Positions 28,781-37,220 of a stretch of DNA of 64,000 nucleotides are shown here, piece by piece. A program made the translations under genes and the position numbers. The stretch is from Streptomyces flavofungini. Lineage in GTDB: Bacteria > Actinomycetota > Actinomycetes > Streptomycetales > Streptomycetaceae. How positions within the stretch are numbered: the first letter of the stretch is position 1; every line of letters begins with the position of its first letter. The stretch spans positions 1-64,000 of the forward strand of contig NZ_BMVR01000014.1 of assembly GCF_014650815.1 (NCBI RefSeq). Direction: 5' to 3'. A model generated the notes under the pieces. The model was not told the origin of the DNA. It saw only the letters and a list, made by a program, of their open reading frames with translations, and made no database searches.

Positions 28781-29649
28781 CGCTCCTCCGGCCGGTGTGG
28801 CGGTCCCGCCGTGTTCCGCGCGGTGGACCGCGACAGGACCCGGTCGGCGATCCGGCTCAGGATCCGGTCCGCGGTCACTCCCCGGTCCCGGAAGGCGTCC
28901 ACCGTCTCGACCGCCATGGTGCCGCTGGACTCCCGGACGAGACGGGCGAAGTCGATCTCGTCGAGCACGCGCCGGACCAGATCGGCGAGGTCCAGACGCG
29001 CGATCACCGCGTCGAGGTCCGCCCGCGCCACCACCGCGTCGACATCGACGCGTGCGGCGACGCGGTCGACATCGATCCGCGCCGCGACACGGTCGACGTC
29101 AAGGCGGCTCGCGACCCGGTCGACGTCGAGACGGTCCGCGGCCAGGTCGAGGTCGAGCCTGCGCACCGCGCGATCGAGGTCGATGCGGTCGGCCGCTCCG
29201 TCCAGATCGACCTGGGCCAGTACGCCGGACGCCACCTCCTGGGCGACCGCCCGGACGAACCCCGCGGCCAGGTCCCGGTTGCGCGCCCGCTCCGCCGCCC
29301 CTTGTTCTCCCCACCGCACCAGGAGTCGCCACGACGAGACGAACGGCTCATGCGTCACCACCGGCCGCGCGGCTGACGCGATGGCCGCGCCCAACCGGGA
29401 ACCGACGCCGCTGACCGCCCGCGCGGAGCGTCGCTGGGCGGCGACCCCGAGCGCCACGGCCGCGCAGGGCACCAGGCGGCGAAGTCCGGGCTGCCGCCCC
29501 GGTGCCGTGTCGTCGACGTCGACGTCCGTGGGCTCGGGAGGGCCGAGCAGGCGCCGCAGACCGGACCCGGTCAGGTCCAGGAGACCGAGCACCGTCCGTA
29601 ACGCCTGCTCCGACAGGCCGTCCGGCTCTTCCACCCCGAGTGCACCCAT
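28777..29649 (-). CDS. Protein with nine-residue tandem repeats
   Basis: A 290-residue protein. A hydrophobic segment (LVPCAAVALGVAAQ) lies near residue 60. From about residue 140 to 230 it contains nine to ten tandem nonapeptides of the form D-(L/V)-D-x-x-x-x-R-(L/I/V), for example DVDRVASRL, DVDRVAARI, DVDRVAARV, followed by DFARLVRESSGTMAVETVDA. The period of nine with buried L/V/I positions suggests a regular solenoid or coiled arrangement. ATG 29649 is preferred over GTG 29679 because the operator then sits 57 nt upstream, as at other genes. It is the first gene of the operon with RDD and YihY. No family name is assigned. Confidence 0.75.
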   Translation of the reverse strand: MGALGVEEPDGLSEQALRTVLGLLDLTGSGLRRLLGPPEPTDVDVDDTAPGRQPGLRRLVPCAAVALGVAAQRRSARAVSGVGSRLGAAIASAARPVVTHEPFVSSWRLLVRWGEQGAAERARNRDLAAGFVRAVAQEVASGVLAQVDLDGAADRIDLDRAVRRLDLDLAADRLDVDRVASRLDVDRVAARIDVDRVAARVDVDAVVARADLDAVIARLDLADLVRRVLDEIDFARLVRESSGTMAVETVDAFRDRGVTADRILSRIADRVLSRSTARNTAGPPHRPEER

Positions 29650-29705
29650 GCGCGAACTCACCGCCTCCGACCACGACACCTTGGAGCAGAATCCGGCCGG
29701 GCGCC

Positions 29706-29724
29706 CTCACCCGTGGCAGGTGAT
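29706..29724 (-). promoter_or_regulatory. Island operator copy before the repeat protein-RDD-YihY operon
   Basis: On the plus strand CTCACCC-GTGGC-AGGTGAT, 7-5-7 with two mismatches. It lies 57 nt before ATG 29649. It is the last copy seen going right. Confidence 0.6.
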
Positions 29725-29914
29725 CCTGCGCGGGGCCGTCTCCCGTCCTGCTCGGCGTGAGCGAGGCCGAGGCGGCACGTCCGCCGCGCACAGCGGACCA
29801 AGATCCGGACCGGGCGAACCGGCTTTCGGCGCCGGTCTCTGGGGTGGCCACGAGTTGATCATGTCCTGGTTCCCCGAGGCGGGGGGCTCGGTCTTTGTCA
29901 TCGATGGTCGCGTC

Positions 29915-32872
29915 TCAGAGCTCCCTGAGGTGCCGCGCGATGTCGTCCGCGTCGGGCAGGCCGAGCTCGCGGAAGACGCCGTGCGCACGGCGGTAGTGCT
30001 CCTGGGCCCGGTCGGTGTCGCCCTGGGCCCGGTGGGCGTGGCCGAGCTGGGCGAGGGCGCGGGCGAGGATGCCCGCGTCGCCGCGCGCCTCGGCGATGTC
30101 CCGTGCCCGCGTGGCGTGTTCGGCGGCCTCCACAGGCCGTCCCGAGAGGTTGTGGGCCTCGGCGATCGCGCCGAGCAGGAGACCTTCACGGAAGCGGGAG
30201 CCGGTCTCACGCCACAGGCGCAGGCTCTCGTGCAGGCTGTCGAGGGACTCGGCTGTCCGCCCGGTCCGCAGGCAGACCTGGGCGAGGTTGTGCAGCGCGT
30301 TGGCCCGACCCGCGACGTCCCCGTTCGCCGTGGTGACGGCGACGGCCTCGCGGCAGTGCGCGAGCGCCTCCTCGGGCCGGCCGGTGGCCAGCAGGGCCAG
30401 GCCGAGGAAGCCGAGCGCGTACGCCTCGATGCCGCGGCTGGCCAGGGCCCTGCCATGGGTCAGCGCCTCGGCCAGCATGGTGTGCGCGGCGGTGAAGTCG
30501 CGCAGGGCAAGGGCGCCTCCGCCCCGGGTTATCAGGACGTGGGCGAGCAGCGTCCGGTCCCCGGCCTCCCGGCACAGCTCGATGGCGCGGTCCAGGGAGG
30601 GCGCGCCGAGCCGCATGGCGAAGCGGTGCTGCACGGAGCTGCCCAGCATGTAGAGGGCGCGTGCTTCCGCGGTGCGGTGACCGGCGGCGCGCGCGGCCTC
30701 GGCCAGGGTCCGGGCGGCGCGTTCGATGCCGTAGGGCTGCGCGCCGAGGCGGCCGAGCGGGTCCGCGGCGAGCAGCAGGTCCGCACAGACGGTCAGCGAC
30801 AGGGAGGCGTCGCCCACCGCCTGTTCGACGAGCCCCAGGAGCGACGTCTGCTCGGCGAGCAGCCAGGCGACCGCCTCCTGCGGGCCGGTGAAGTCCAGGC
30901 CCTCGCAGCGCAGCGCGGCCACGTGCCCGGGGAACACGTCGTCGGGCAGCGATGCCCGGTGGGCGCCGAGGGCGGTGGCCAGGCTGAACTCGAGCAGGCG
31001 GGTGAGTGCGGCGGTTCGCTCGTGGGGCGGCACTTCGGCGTACGCGGTCTGGCGGGCGAAGAGCCGGAGCAGGTCGTGGTAGCGGTAGCGGCCGGGGGCG
31101 ACCGACTCCAGCAGGCTCAGGTCGACCAGCGACTCGCACAACTCCTCCGCCTCCCGCTCCGGTCGGGCGAGGAGCGCCGCGGCGACGGGTACACCCAGTT
31201 CGGGCATCTCGGGCAGGGCAAGCAGCCGGAAGGCGCGGACGTGCTCGGCGTCCAGCAGTTCCATGCCGAGCCGGAAGGTCGTCTCCACGGCGGTGTCCTG
31301 CGCCCTCAACGCGCCGAGGCGGCGCCGCTCGTCCGCGAGCAGCGCGGCGGTCCGCGCCAGCGTGTGGTCCGGCCGCGCGACCAGGCGGGAGGCCACGATG
31401 CGGATGGCGAGCGGCAGGTGGCCGCAGGTGTCGAGCACCTCGGCGGCGGCCTCCGGCTCGGCGGACACGCTCTCTTCGCCGACGATCCGGGTCAGCAGTT
31501 CCAAGGCCTCTGGCCGCGCCATGGGCCGCAGGTCCACCAGGGTGGCCCCGGTCAGGCCGACGAGCCGGGAACGGCTGGTGAGCAGCACCGCGCTGCCGGG
31601 CGCGCCGGGCAGCAGGTCGCGCACCTGGGCCGGGTCGCGGGCGTTGTCAAGGACGACGAGGACCTGCCGGGTGGCGAGCAGGGAGCGGTAGAGGGCGGCC
31701 CGCTCCTCGGGCAGCCTCGGGACGTGACCGGCGCGGACGCCGAGGACGCGCAGGAAGCGGCCGAGCACCTCCATGGGCTCCGCGGGCCGGGGGTCGGTTC
31801 CCCGCAGGTCCGCGTAGAGCTGTCCGTCCGGGAAGCGGTGGCGCATCCGCCGGGCCACGTGGACGGCCAGGGCGGTCTTGCCGATGCCGCCCATCCCGCT
31901 GATGGCGCTCAGGGCGACGATCCGGCTCTGGTCCAGCGCGGCGCACAGTCGGTCGGCCTCGTCGTTCCGGCCTGTGAAGTCAGCGACGTCCTGGGGCAGT
32001 TGAGTCGGTCCGCAGGACCTGTCCGGAGCCCGGAGCCCGGCCGCGTCGCCCGTCTGCCACCTGGGCCCGTCGGTGAGGATCCGCTGCTGGAGCCGGTCCA
32101 GGCCGGGCCCCGGGCGGATGCCCAGCTCGTCGGCGAGCGCACGGCGGACCTGCGCGTGGACGTCGAGTGCGTCGGCCTGCCGTCCGGCGTGGTGCAGCGC
32201 TGTCATCAGCAGCTCGTGGACCCGTTCGCGCCACGGGTGTTCGGCGGCCAGCACGCGCAGCGGACCGATCGCGGAGCCGTTTCCACCCAGTGCGATCTCG
32301 GCCTCCCAGCGAGCCTCGACCGCCGACAGGCGCAGCTCCTCAAGATGGGTGCGCTGGGCCTCGGCATACGGTCCGGGCACACCGGCGAGGGGCCTGCCGC
32401 GCCACAGGTCCAGCGCGGAGACGAACAGTGACCGTGCCCGTTCGATCCGGCCGACGGCCCGGGCCCGCCGCGCCTCGGCCGTACGGAGCTCGAAGGCGCT
32501 CAGGTCGACGTCCTCCGGGGCGACGCGCAGAGTGTAGCCGTCGCCCGTCGTCAGCAGTGTGCGCGCGGCGGCGCGGGGTGCCCGGTCGGGCTCAAGGAGC
32601 CGACGCAGGGTGAAGGCGTGGGTGCGCAACGACCCCATCGCGCCGGGCGGGGCGGCGTCGCCCCAGACCGCCGCGATCAGTTCCCAGGCCGACACGGGGG
32701 TACGCGCCCGTAGCAGCAGGACCGCCAGCACCGCCTGCAGTTGGGGTGCGCCGACGGGCACCGCGGCCGACCCGTCGTACACGCGAAGGGGACCGAGAAC
32801 GCTGAAGCGGTGGGCGGCGGTTCGCCCGGATTCGCCGGCGGAGGAATGGCCGGGCGAGGCAGTGGGGGGCAT
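29915..32872 (-). CDS. AfsR/SARP-type transcriptional regulator (BTAD, NB-ARC, TPR)
   Basis: A 985-residue regulator. The N-terminus is a SARP DNA-binding domain (FSVLGPLRVYDGSAAVPVGA, then LLLRARTPVSAWELIAAVWG), followed by a BTAD domain (LSAFELRTAEARRARAVGRI to LDRLQQRILTDG), an NB-ARC ATPase with Walker A (ISGMGGIGKTALAVHVARRM) and Walker B (RQVLVVLDNARD), and C-terminal TPR repeats (ARALAQLGHAHRAQGDTDRA). The family activates secondary metabolite or developmental genes. ATG 32872 is chosen because GGAGA lies at correct spacing; an upstream extension reads through a repeat. No obvious partner operon; it lies 12 kb from the megasynthases. Confidence 0.93.
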   Translation of the reverse strand: MPPTASPGHSSAGESGRTAAHRFSVLGPLRVYDGSAAVPVGAPQLQAVLAVLLLRARTPVSAWELIAAVWGDAAPPGAMGSLRTHAFTLRRLLEPDRAPRAAARTLLTTGDGYTLRVAPEDVDLSAFELRTAEARRARAVGRIERARSLFVSALDLWRGRPLAGVPGPYAEAQRTHLEELRLSAVEARWEAEIALGGNGSAIGPLRVLAAEHPWRERVHELLMTALHHAGRQADALDVHAQVRRALADELGIRPGPGLDRLQQRILTDGPRWQTGDAAGLRAPDRSCGPTQLPQDVADFTGRNDEADRLCAALDQSRIVALSAISGMGGIGKTALAVHVARRMRHRFPDGQLYADLRGTDPRPAEPMEVLGRFLRVLGVRAGHVPRLPEERAALYRSLLATRQVLVVLDNARDPAQVRDLLPGAPGSAVLLTSRSRLVGLTGATLVDLRPMARPEALELLTRIVGEESVSAEPEAAAEVLDTCGHLPLAIRIVASRLVARPDHTLARTAALLADERRRLGALRAQDTAVETTFRLGMELLDAEHVRAFRLLALPEMPELGVPVAAALLARPEREAEELCESLVDLSLLESVAPGRYRYHDLLRLFARQTAYAEVPPHERTAALTRLLEFSLATALGAHRASLPDDVFPGHVAALRCEGLDFTGPQEAVAWLLAEQTSLLGLVEQAVGDASLSLTVCADLLLAADPLGRLGAQPYGIERAARTLAEAARAAGHRTAEARALYMLGSSVQHRFAMRLGAPSLDRAIELCREAGDRTLLAHVLITRGGGALALRDFTAAHTMLAEALTHGRALASRGIEAYALGFLGLALLATGRPEEALAHCREAVAVTTANGDVAGRANALHNLAQVCLRTGRTAESLDSLHESLRLWRETGSRFREGLLLGAIAEAHNLSGRPVEAAEHATRARDIAEARGDAGILARALAQLGHAHRAQGDTDRAQEHYRRAHGVFRELGLPDADDIARHLREL

Positions 32873-33617
32873 GGAGTGTCTCCACATGACGTGCGGACCA
32901 TTGGGCTTGAGGGGCTTGTGGCGAGAGGTCAGAGGCCAGAGGTCATGGGAGGGGAGATCGCCCGTGACGCCGGTTCTCGCGTGCCGGGTTCGGCACGCGA
33001 GGAGAGCGGGCCTTCGGCACGCGAGGAGGGCAGGCCGCACCCGTCAAGAGGACCCGTGCCGGTTCGAACCCGTCCCAGCTCCCGGGCTCGTCGCCGAGCG
33101 GGGTGCGCACCCGGCCGAGCAGCACGAACCGCATCCCGGTGTCCCCGGTGACCATCTTCCGCCCCACCCCATTGACGCCTTCAGGCACGTGTGCCGTACG
33201 GCGGAACCGGCTCCGTCTTCCGCCGGGCGCTCGGCACGTCGTCCCCACGACGTGCGCCGGCCTGGATCCTACCTGGGCAAACCGTCCTTCAAACGACGCC
33301 GGACCGCCATCGGGCATGACCGCCGTGCAGGCGGGCCCGCGCCATCAGCCCCTGGTCAGCGCCCTGTTGCGGCTGCCGCAACGCGGGCCGCCCCGCTCGC
33401 CGACCTCGCCGACCGGCTCCCGCGGCCGCGCCGGGCCGCGCCTCGCCACGCCGGGCCGCGCCCCGCCGCCGCAACCAGGCACCCTCACGCGAATGTTATG
33501 GGTACATGACAGTAGGCGTGGGGCGTGCGGAGCCCTACCTTGCTTGGCGAGCGACAGGCGGTGCCGCTCCCGGCGCTTGTCGTGCCCCCCACGCGATCGC
33601 TTCGAGATGAGGTCCTC
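32873..33617. other. Intergenic region between AfsR-like and HEXXH genes
   Basis: About 745 bp between divergent genes without a convincing gene. It contains a perfect hairpin and a direct repeat at 32976-33028, then a mixed stretch. An AT-richer patch near 33490-33515 (AATGTTATGGGTACATGACA) may be part of the promoter of the secreted protein gene. Confidence 0.45.
32976..33028. repeat. Hairpin and 24-bp-spaced direct repeat upstream of the AfsR-like gene
   Basis: CTCGCGTGCCG-GGTT-CGGCACGCGAG (32976-33001) is a perfect 11-bp stem. TTCGGCACGCGAGGAG occurs at 32989-33004 and again at 33013-33028, a 24-bp period. It lies about 100 nt before the AfsR-like start and could be a regulator site or mRNA structure. 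Confidence 0.75.
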
Positions 33618-34580
33618 GTGAGCCGTAGGTTCTCCGCCCGTCTGCTGACGGCATGTCTTGTCCTGGCCCTGGGGTCGGGCACCGCAGTCGCCTCCGGCCC
33701 CCCGTCGGCCGGCCCCTCCGGGGACACCGGACGGAGCCGCCTCCCCGATCCCTACTGCTACGACGAACCGTCGCAGCCCAACGCCGACGTGAGCGACCTC
33801 AAGGCCGCCTTTACCTCCTCGAACTGGATGCGGACCCTCCAGGCCGTCTACAAGCGGCGCTGGCCCAGTGGGGAGGCGCTGGCGATCGCCCAGGTCAACG
33901 ACAAGTACTGGGACCAGTTCGTGGACAAGCGGAGCTTCGACGGGTTCGCCGAGTCGATGATGGTGGCGATCCACGAGGAGACCCACATGTGGGACCTCGA
34001 CCCGTCCCGGACGCGGTGGGACGTCCACATCGCGTCGTGGATCAACGGCAGTCAGCAGGCCTTGACGGTGCCCGTGCACGGCGGCTTCCCCCGCAAGGAG
34101 ATCCTGCCGCTGATCAAGGACAAGCTCAGCTCCTCCATGGACGACATCTACCTGCGGGACACGACGCAGGGGGCGTACCGCCTCCAGGGAGTGCTGGCCG
34201 AGCAGAACGCCGGGCTGACCGGACTGCCGGCCGTGACGGTGCTCCAGGAGTTCATCAAGGGAGTCGGCGCCAGCAACGCCCGGGACATCGCCGCCACCAA
34301 CCTGCGGTACCTGCTGCTGTACCTGCGCGTCGCCAAGGACAAGCACCCCGACTACTGGGCCCGCATCAAGGCCGAGCCCAAGCTGCGCGACCTGGTCCTC
34401 ACCCAGTTCCTGCGCACGGCCTACTGGTTGGAGAAGTCCGCGCCCTACACCGGCAAGCTGGGCAGCAAGGACGCCGACAAGATCACCGCGACGAACTACG
34501 CCCCGGTGAACATCGCCGTCCTGGAGGAATTCACCGGCCGCAAGGTGCGCCTGGACGCACAGAAGCACTGCACCGCCTGA
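33618..34580 (+). CDS. Secreted protein with HEXXH motif, putative metalloprotease
   Basis: A 320-residue exported protein. The signal peptide is clear (VSRRFSARLLTACLVLALGS, then GTAVASG). In the mature part VAIHEETHMWDLDPSRTRWD holds HEETH, the HEXXH zinc-binding motif of gluzincin/metzincin-type proteases. The third ligand cannot be assigned by eye. Two Cys (PYCYDEP and KHCTA) near the ends may pair. GTG 33618 follows ATGAGG at normal spacing; the upstream frame is not protein-like. The family is unknown to me. It diverges from the AfsR-like gene and is convergent with the MFS gene. Confidence 0.8.
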   Translation: MSRRFSARLLTACLVLALGSGTAVASGPPSAGPSGDTGRSRLPDPYCYDEPSQPNADVSDLKAAFTSSNWMRTLQAVYKRRWPSGEALAIAQVNDKYWDQFVDKRSFDGFAESMMVAIHEETHMWDLDPSRTRWDVHIASWINGSQQALTVPVHGGFPRKEILPLIKDKLSSSMDDIYLRDTTQGAYRLQGVLAEQNAGLTGLPAVTVLQEFIKGVGASNARDIAATNLRYLLLYLRVAKDKHPDYWARIKAEPKLRDLVLTQFLRTAYWLEKSAPYTGKLGSKDADKITATNYAPVNIAVLEEFTGRKVRLDAQKHCTA

Positions 34581-34688
34581 GCGGCCGCCACGGATGGTCC
34601 GAGCGTCCCTGGCGTTGCAGGACGAGCGGTCGTACGGGCCGGGCGGCGTCCCCGGCGGGACGCCGCCCGGCCAAGCCCGGTGTCGCCG

Positions 34689-36158
34689 TCAACGGCTGTT
34701 CGCGGATGCCTCGTTGGAGGTGGTGACCGCAGCTGGACCGGTGACGCCGCGCGGCACCGCGGAGCCTGGGGCGGGCTTGGACCTCGCCAGCCACAGGCCG
34801 GTGAACACGGCGGTGGCCAAGGTGATGGCGCCAGCCGCGACGAAGGCGCTGTTGAGGCCGGTCTCGAAGGAGGCACCGCCGGACTGCCGGGTGCGGACGA
34901 TGGCTCCGAGTACCGCCACGCCGAGCACCGCGCCGATCTGCCGGGTGGTACTGCTGACGCCCGACGCGAGGCCGCCTTCCTGCGGGCTGACCGCCTGGAT
35001 GGCGGCTCCCGTCAGGGGGGACATGGTCAGGGCGAAGCCGATGCCGACGACTCCCAGCCGCCACCACACGTTCCCGTAGCCGGTGTCGGCGTGCACCATG
35101 CCGAGCGCAAGCAGTCCCAGGCCGGCCAGGGCCAGGCCGGTGGTCACCACGACGCGGAAGCCGTACCGGGCGGCGAGCCGGCCCGCGTACGGGCTGACGA
35201 CCACCATGGCGAGGGATACCGGCAGGGTCTGCAGGCCGGCGCGCAGGATCGAGCTGCCCTGGACGTACACGAAGAACTGGGAGAAGAAGAACGACGAACC
35301 CATGAGCGCGAACCCCACCACGACCATGGCGGTGTTGGACACGGTGAACAGCCGCTGCCGGAACAGTCCCAGCGGCAGCATCGGAGCGGAACGACGCGCT
35401 TCGACGGCGAAGAAGGCCCCGAGGAGGATCGCCCCGGCGGTGAAGCCGCCCAGGATCACCGGCGACGTCCAGCCGCGGGCACCACCCTCGATCAGCCCGT
35501 AGGTCAGCGCCCCCACCCCCAGAACGGACAGCACCGTCCCCGGGACGTCGATCGCGGGGGCGCTCGGATTGCGGGTCTCCTCAAGGCTGCGCAGACCGAC
35601 CACCAGCAGGACCACGCCAATGGGCAGATTGACCAGGAAGATGGCGGGCCAGCCGAACGCATCCGTCAGCGCGCCGCCCGCCACGGGGCCCGCGGCAAGA
35701 CCGATTCCGCTGAGTCCGGCCCAGAGCCCGATCGCCTTGACTCGTTCCTGCGGCACGGGATGGGCGGCGACGAGCAGGGCCAGCGAGGCAGGGCTCAGCG
35801 CCGCGGCCCCGATGCCCTGCAGCACCCGGCCGGCGACCAGCCAGCCGACCGAGGGCGCGAGGCTGCACAGCACCGACGCGGCGGTGAACACCACCACGCC
35901 GGTCAGGTACACCCGCTTGCGGCCGAACCGGTCGGCGAAGATGCCTCCGGACAGCAGCAGCATGGCGACCAGCAGTACGTACGCGTCGACGATCCATTGC
36001 AGACCGGTCAGCTGAGTGTGCAACCGGTGCTGCATATCGGGCAGCGCCGCTCCGACGATCGTGTTGTCGAGCAGGACCATGAATTGGCCGAGGCAGGTCA
36101 CCGTGAGCAGCACGGCCCGGTTCGGTCGACTGCCTACGGCCGCAGGCGATGCCCCCAT
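34689..36158 (-). CDS. MFS drug transporter, DHA2 (EmrB/QacA) family
   Basis: A 489-residue 14-helix transporter. The N-terminal signature LDNTIVGAALPDMQHRL, motif A FADRFGRKRVYLTG and motif C region GLAAGPVAGGALTDAFGW are present. It probably exports hydrophobic compounds in exchange for protons. ATG 36158 follows GGAGAGGA. It diverges from a TetR gene, and two matching inverted repeats lie in the 145-bp gap, so it is probably repressed by that TetR protein. The substrate is unknown. Confidence 0.93.
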   Translation of the reverse strand: MGASPAAVGSRPNRAVLLTVTCLGQFMVLLDNTIVGAALPDMQHRLHTQLTGLQWIVDAYVLLVAMLLLSGGIFADRFGRKRVYLTGVVVFTAASVLCSLAPSVGWLVAGRVLQGIGAAALSPASLALLVAAHPVPQERVKAIGLWAGLSGIGLAAGPVAGGALTDAFGWPAIFLVNLPIGVVLLVVGLRSLEETRNPSAPAIDVPGTVLSVLGVGALTYGLIEGGARGWTSPVILGGFTAGAILLGAFFAVEARRSAPMLPLGLFRQRLFTVSNTAMVVVGFALMGSSFFFSQFFVYVQGSSILRAGLQTLPVSLAMVVVSPYAGRLAARYGFRVVVTTGLALAGLGLLALGMVHADTGYGNVWWRLGVVGIGFALTMSPLTGAAIQAVSPQEGGLASGVSSTTRQIGAVLGVAVLGAIVRTRQSGGASFETGLNSAFVAAGAITLATAVFTGLWLARSKPAPGSAVPRGVTGPAAVTTSNEASANSR

Positions 36159-36220
36159 GGGGATTCCTCTCCCTCGTCAATTGCGCCTCTCCGCGGCCGA
36201 CGTGGTCAGCCTCGGGGCGT

Positions 36221-36247
36221 CCTAAAGCAGTCAGCGACTGCGTTAGG
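36221..36247. promoter_or_regulatory. TetR operator 1 (MFS side)
   Basis: CCTAAAGCAGTC-AGC-GACTGCGTTAGG, a 12-3-12 inverted repeat with a single mismatch. It lies 63 nt before the MFS start. It shares the half-site ACTGCGTTA with the second site. Confidence 0.8.
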
Positions 36248-36271
36248 AGACTGTAGGGAGAGGACCCCACA

Positions 36272-36292
36272 AACGCAAGTGACAACTGCGTT
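36272..36292. promoter_or_regulatory. TetR operator 2 (TetR side)
   Basis: AACGCAAGTGACAACTGCGTT, an inverted repeat with imperfect centre whose right half ACTGCGTTA equals that of operator 1. It ends 12 nt before the TetR start codon, a position that fits autorepression. Confidence 0.65.
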
Positions 36293-36303
36293 AAGGTGGG
36301 GGC

Positions 36304-36870
36304 ATGAACGAGCGACAGCGAGCCCGGCGGCCCGGCGGGCGCAGCGCCCGCGTCGGCGCGGACGTGCACCAGGCCGTCACCGACCTGATCAGTGAGCGCG
36401 GCTACGGCAACTTCACCGTCGGCGAGGTCGCAGCCCGCGCGGGCGTGGCCGACAGCAGCATCTACCGCCGGTGGGGCAACCTGGCAACCCTGCTCACCGA
36501 CACGGCACTCACCCGCCTCAACGCGCAGTCGCCGATGCCCGACACCGGGAGTCTCGCCGGTGACCTGCGCACGTACGCGGCCGCCGTGGCCCGCGAGATC
36601 ACCGGCCCCGACGGCCTGTTGCTGGTGCGCCTGGCCGTCGCCCTGTCGAGCAACGGCCAGCAGGGTTTGCAGGCACGTGACGACCTACGCGACGAACGCA
36701 CCCGGCAACTGCAGTCCATGCTCGATCGCGCCCGCGAACGCGGCGAGCACGCACCCGACGCGTTGGACGTGCTGGACCACGTCCTGGCCCCGATGTACAT
36801 CCGTGTCCTGTTCGGCATGGACCCGCTCACCCCTGATTACGTCGACGGGCTGGTCGACCGATTGCTGTGA
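36304..36870 (+). CDS. TetR family transcriptional repressor
   Basis: A 188-residue repressor. The N-terminal helix-turn-helix is clear: AVTDLISERGYGNFTVGEVA, then ARAGVADSSIYRRWGNLATL. The C-terminal ligand domain is helical and of the TetR_C_16-like class (LRTYAAAVAREITGPDGLLL). It diverges from the MFS transporter gene and the gap holds two similar palindromes, so it is probably the local repressor of itself and the exporter, released by a substrate of the pump. Its 3' end overlaps an esterase remnant on the other strand by 34 bp. Confidence 0.92.
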   Translation: MNERQRARRPGGRSARVGADVHQAVTDLISERGYGNFTVGEVAARAGVADSSIYRRWGNLATLLTDTALTRLNAQSPMPDTGSLAGDLRTYAAAVAREITGPDGLLLVRLAVALSSNGQQGLQARDDLRDERTRQLQSMLDRARERGEHAPDALDVLDHVLAPMYIRVLFGMDPLTPDYVDGLVDRLL

Positions 36871-37220
36871 CCTCGACCCGGCCCCCGGGGATCAGCCCTC
36901 GGACGCGCTGACTCTGTGATCCCGCCTGCTTCGGACCGCGTCCACTCGGTGTCGATGCGCATCGTCGACCTGCGTGGGTTGTCGTACGGGCCCCAGCCCG
37001 GGTTGCCCGTCCTCGCGAAGCGGACCCAGGTCGCGTGCATGCGGGCGGCGAGATCCGCAGGTGGCGTCTCGGGGCCGAGCAGGGTGGTGGGGCCGTGCAG
37101 TTCAGGCAGGTGTACGAGGTCGAAGACGAAGGGCAGCTCGACCGCGTGGGCGGCGCCGAGCTGCCCGTCCAGCGCGCGGGAGCGCCAGCCGAACTCGTAC
37201 GTGAACGTGCCGGACTCGGA
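36837..37220 (-). pseudogene. C-terminal remnant of a type B carboxylesterase
   Basis: The minus strand reads GTFTYEFGWRSRALDGQLGA, then AAHAVELPFVFDLVHLPELH, HATWVRFARTGNPGWGPYDN, RRSTMRIDTEWTRSEAGG. This is the C-terminal part of a PnbA-like carboxylesterase, including the catalytic His region (AAHAVELPFVF). The serine and glutamate parts are missing. The end runs to TAA at 36837 inside the TetR gene. The remnant abuts a truncated LuxR gene at about 37215, so a deletion probably fused the two. Confidence 0.8.
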
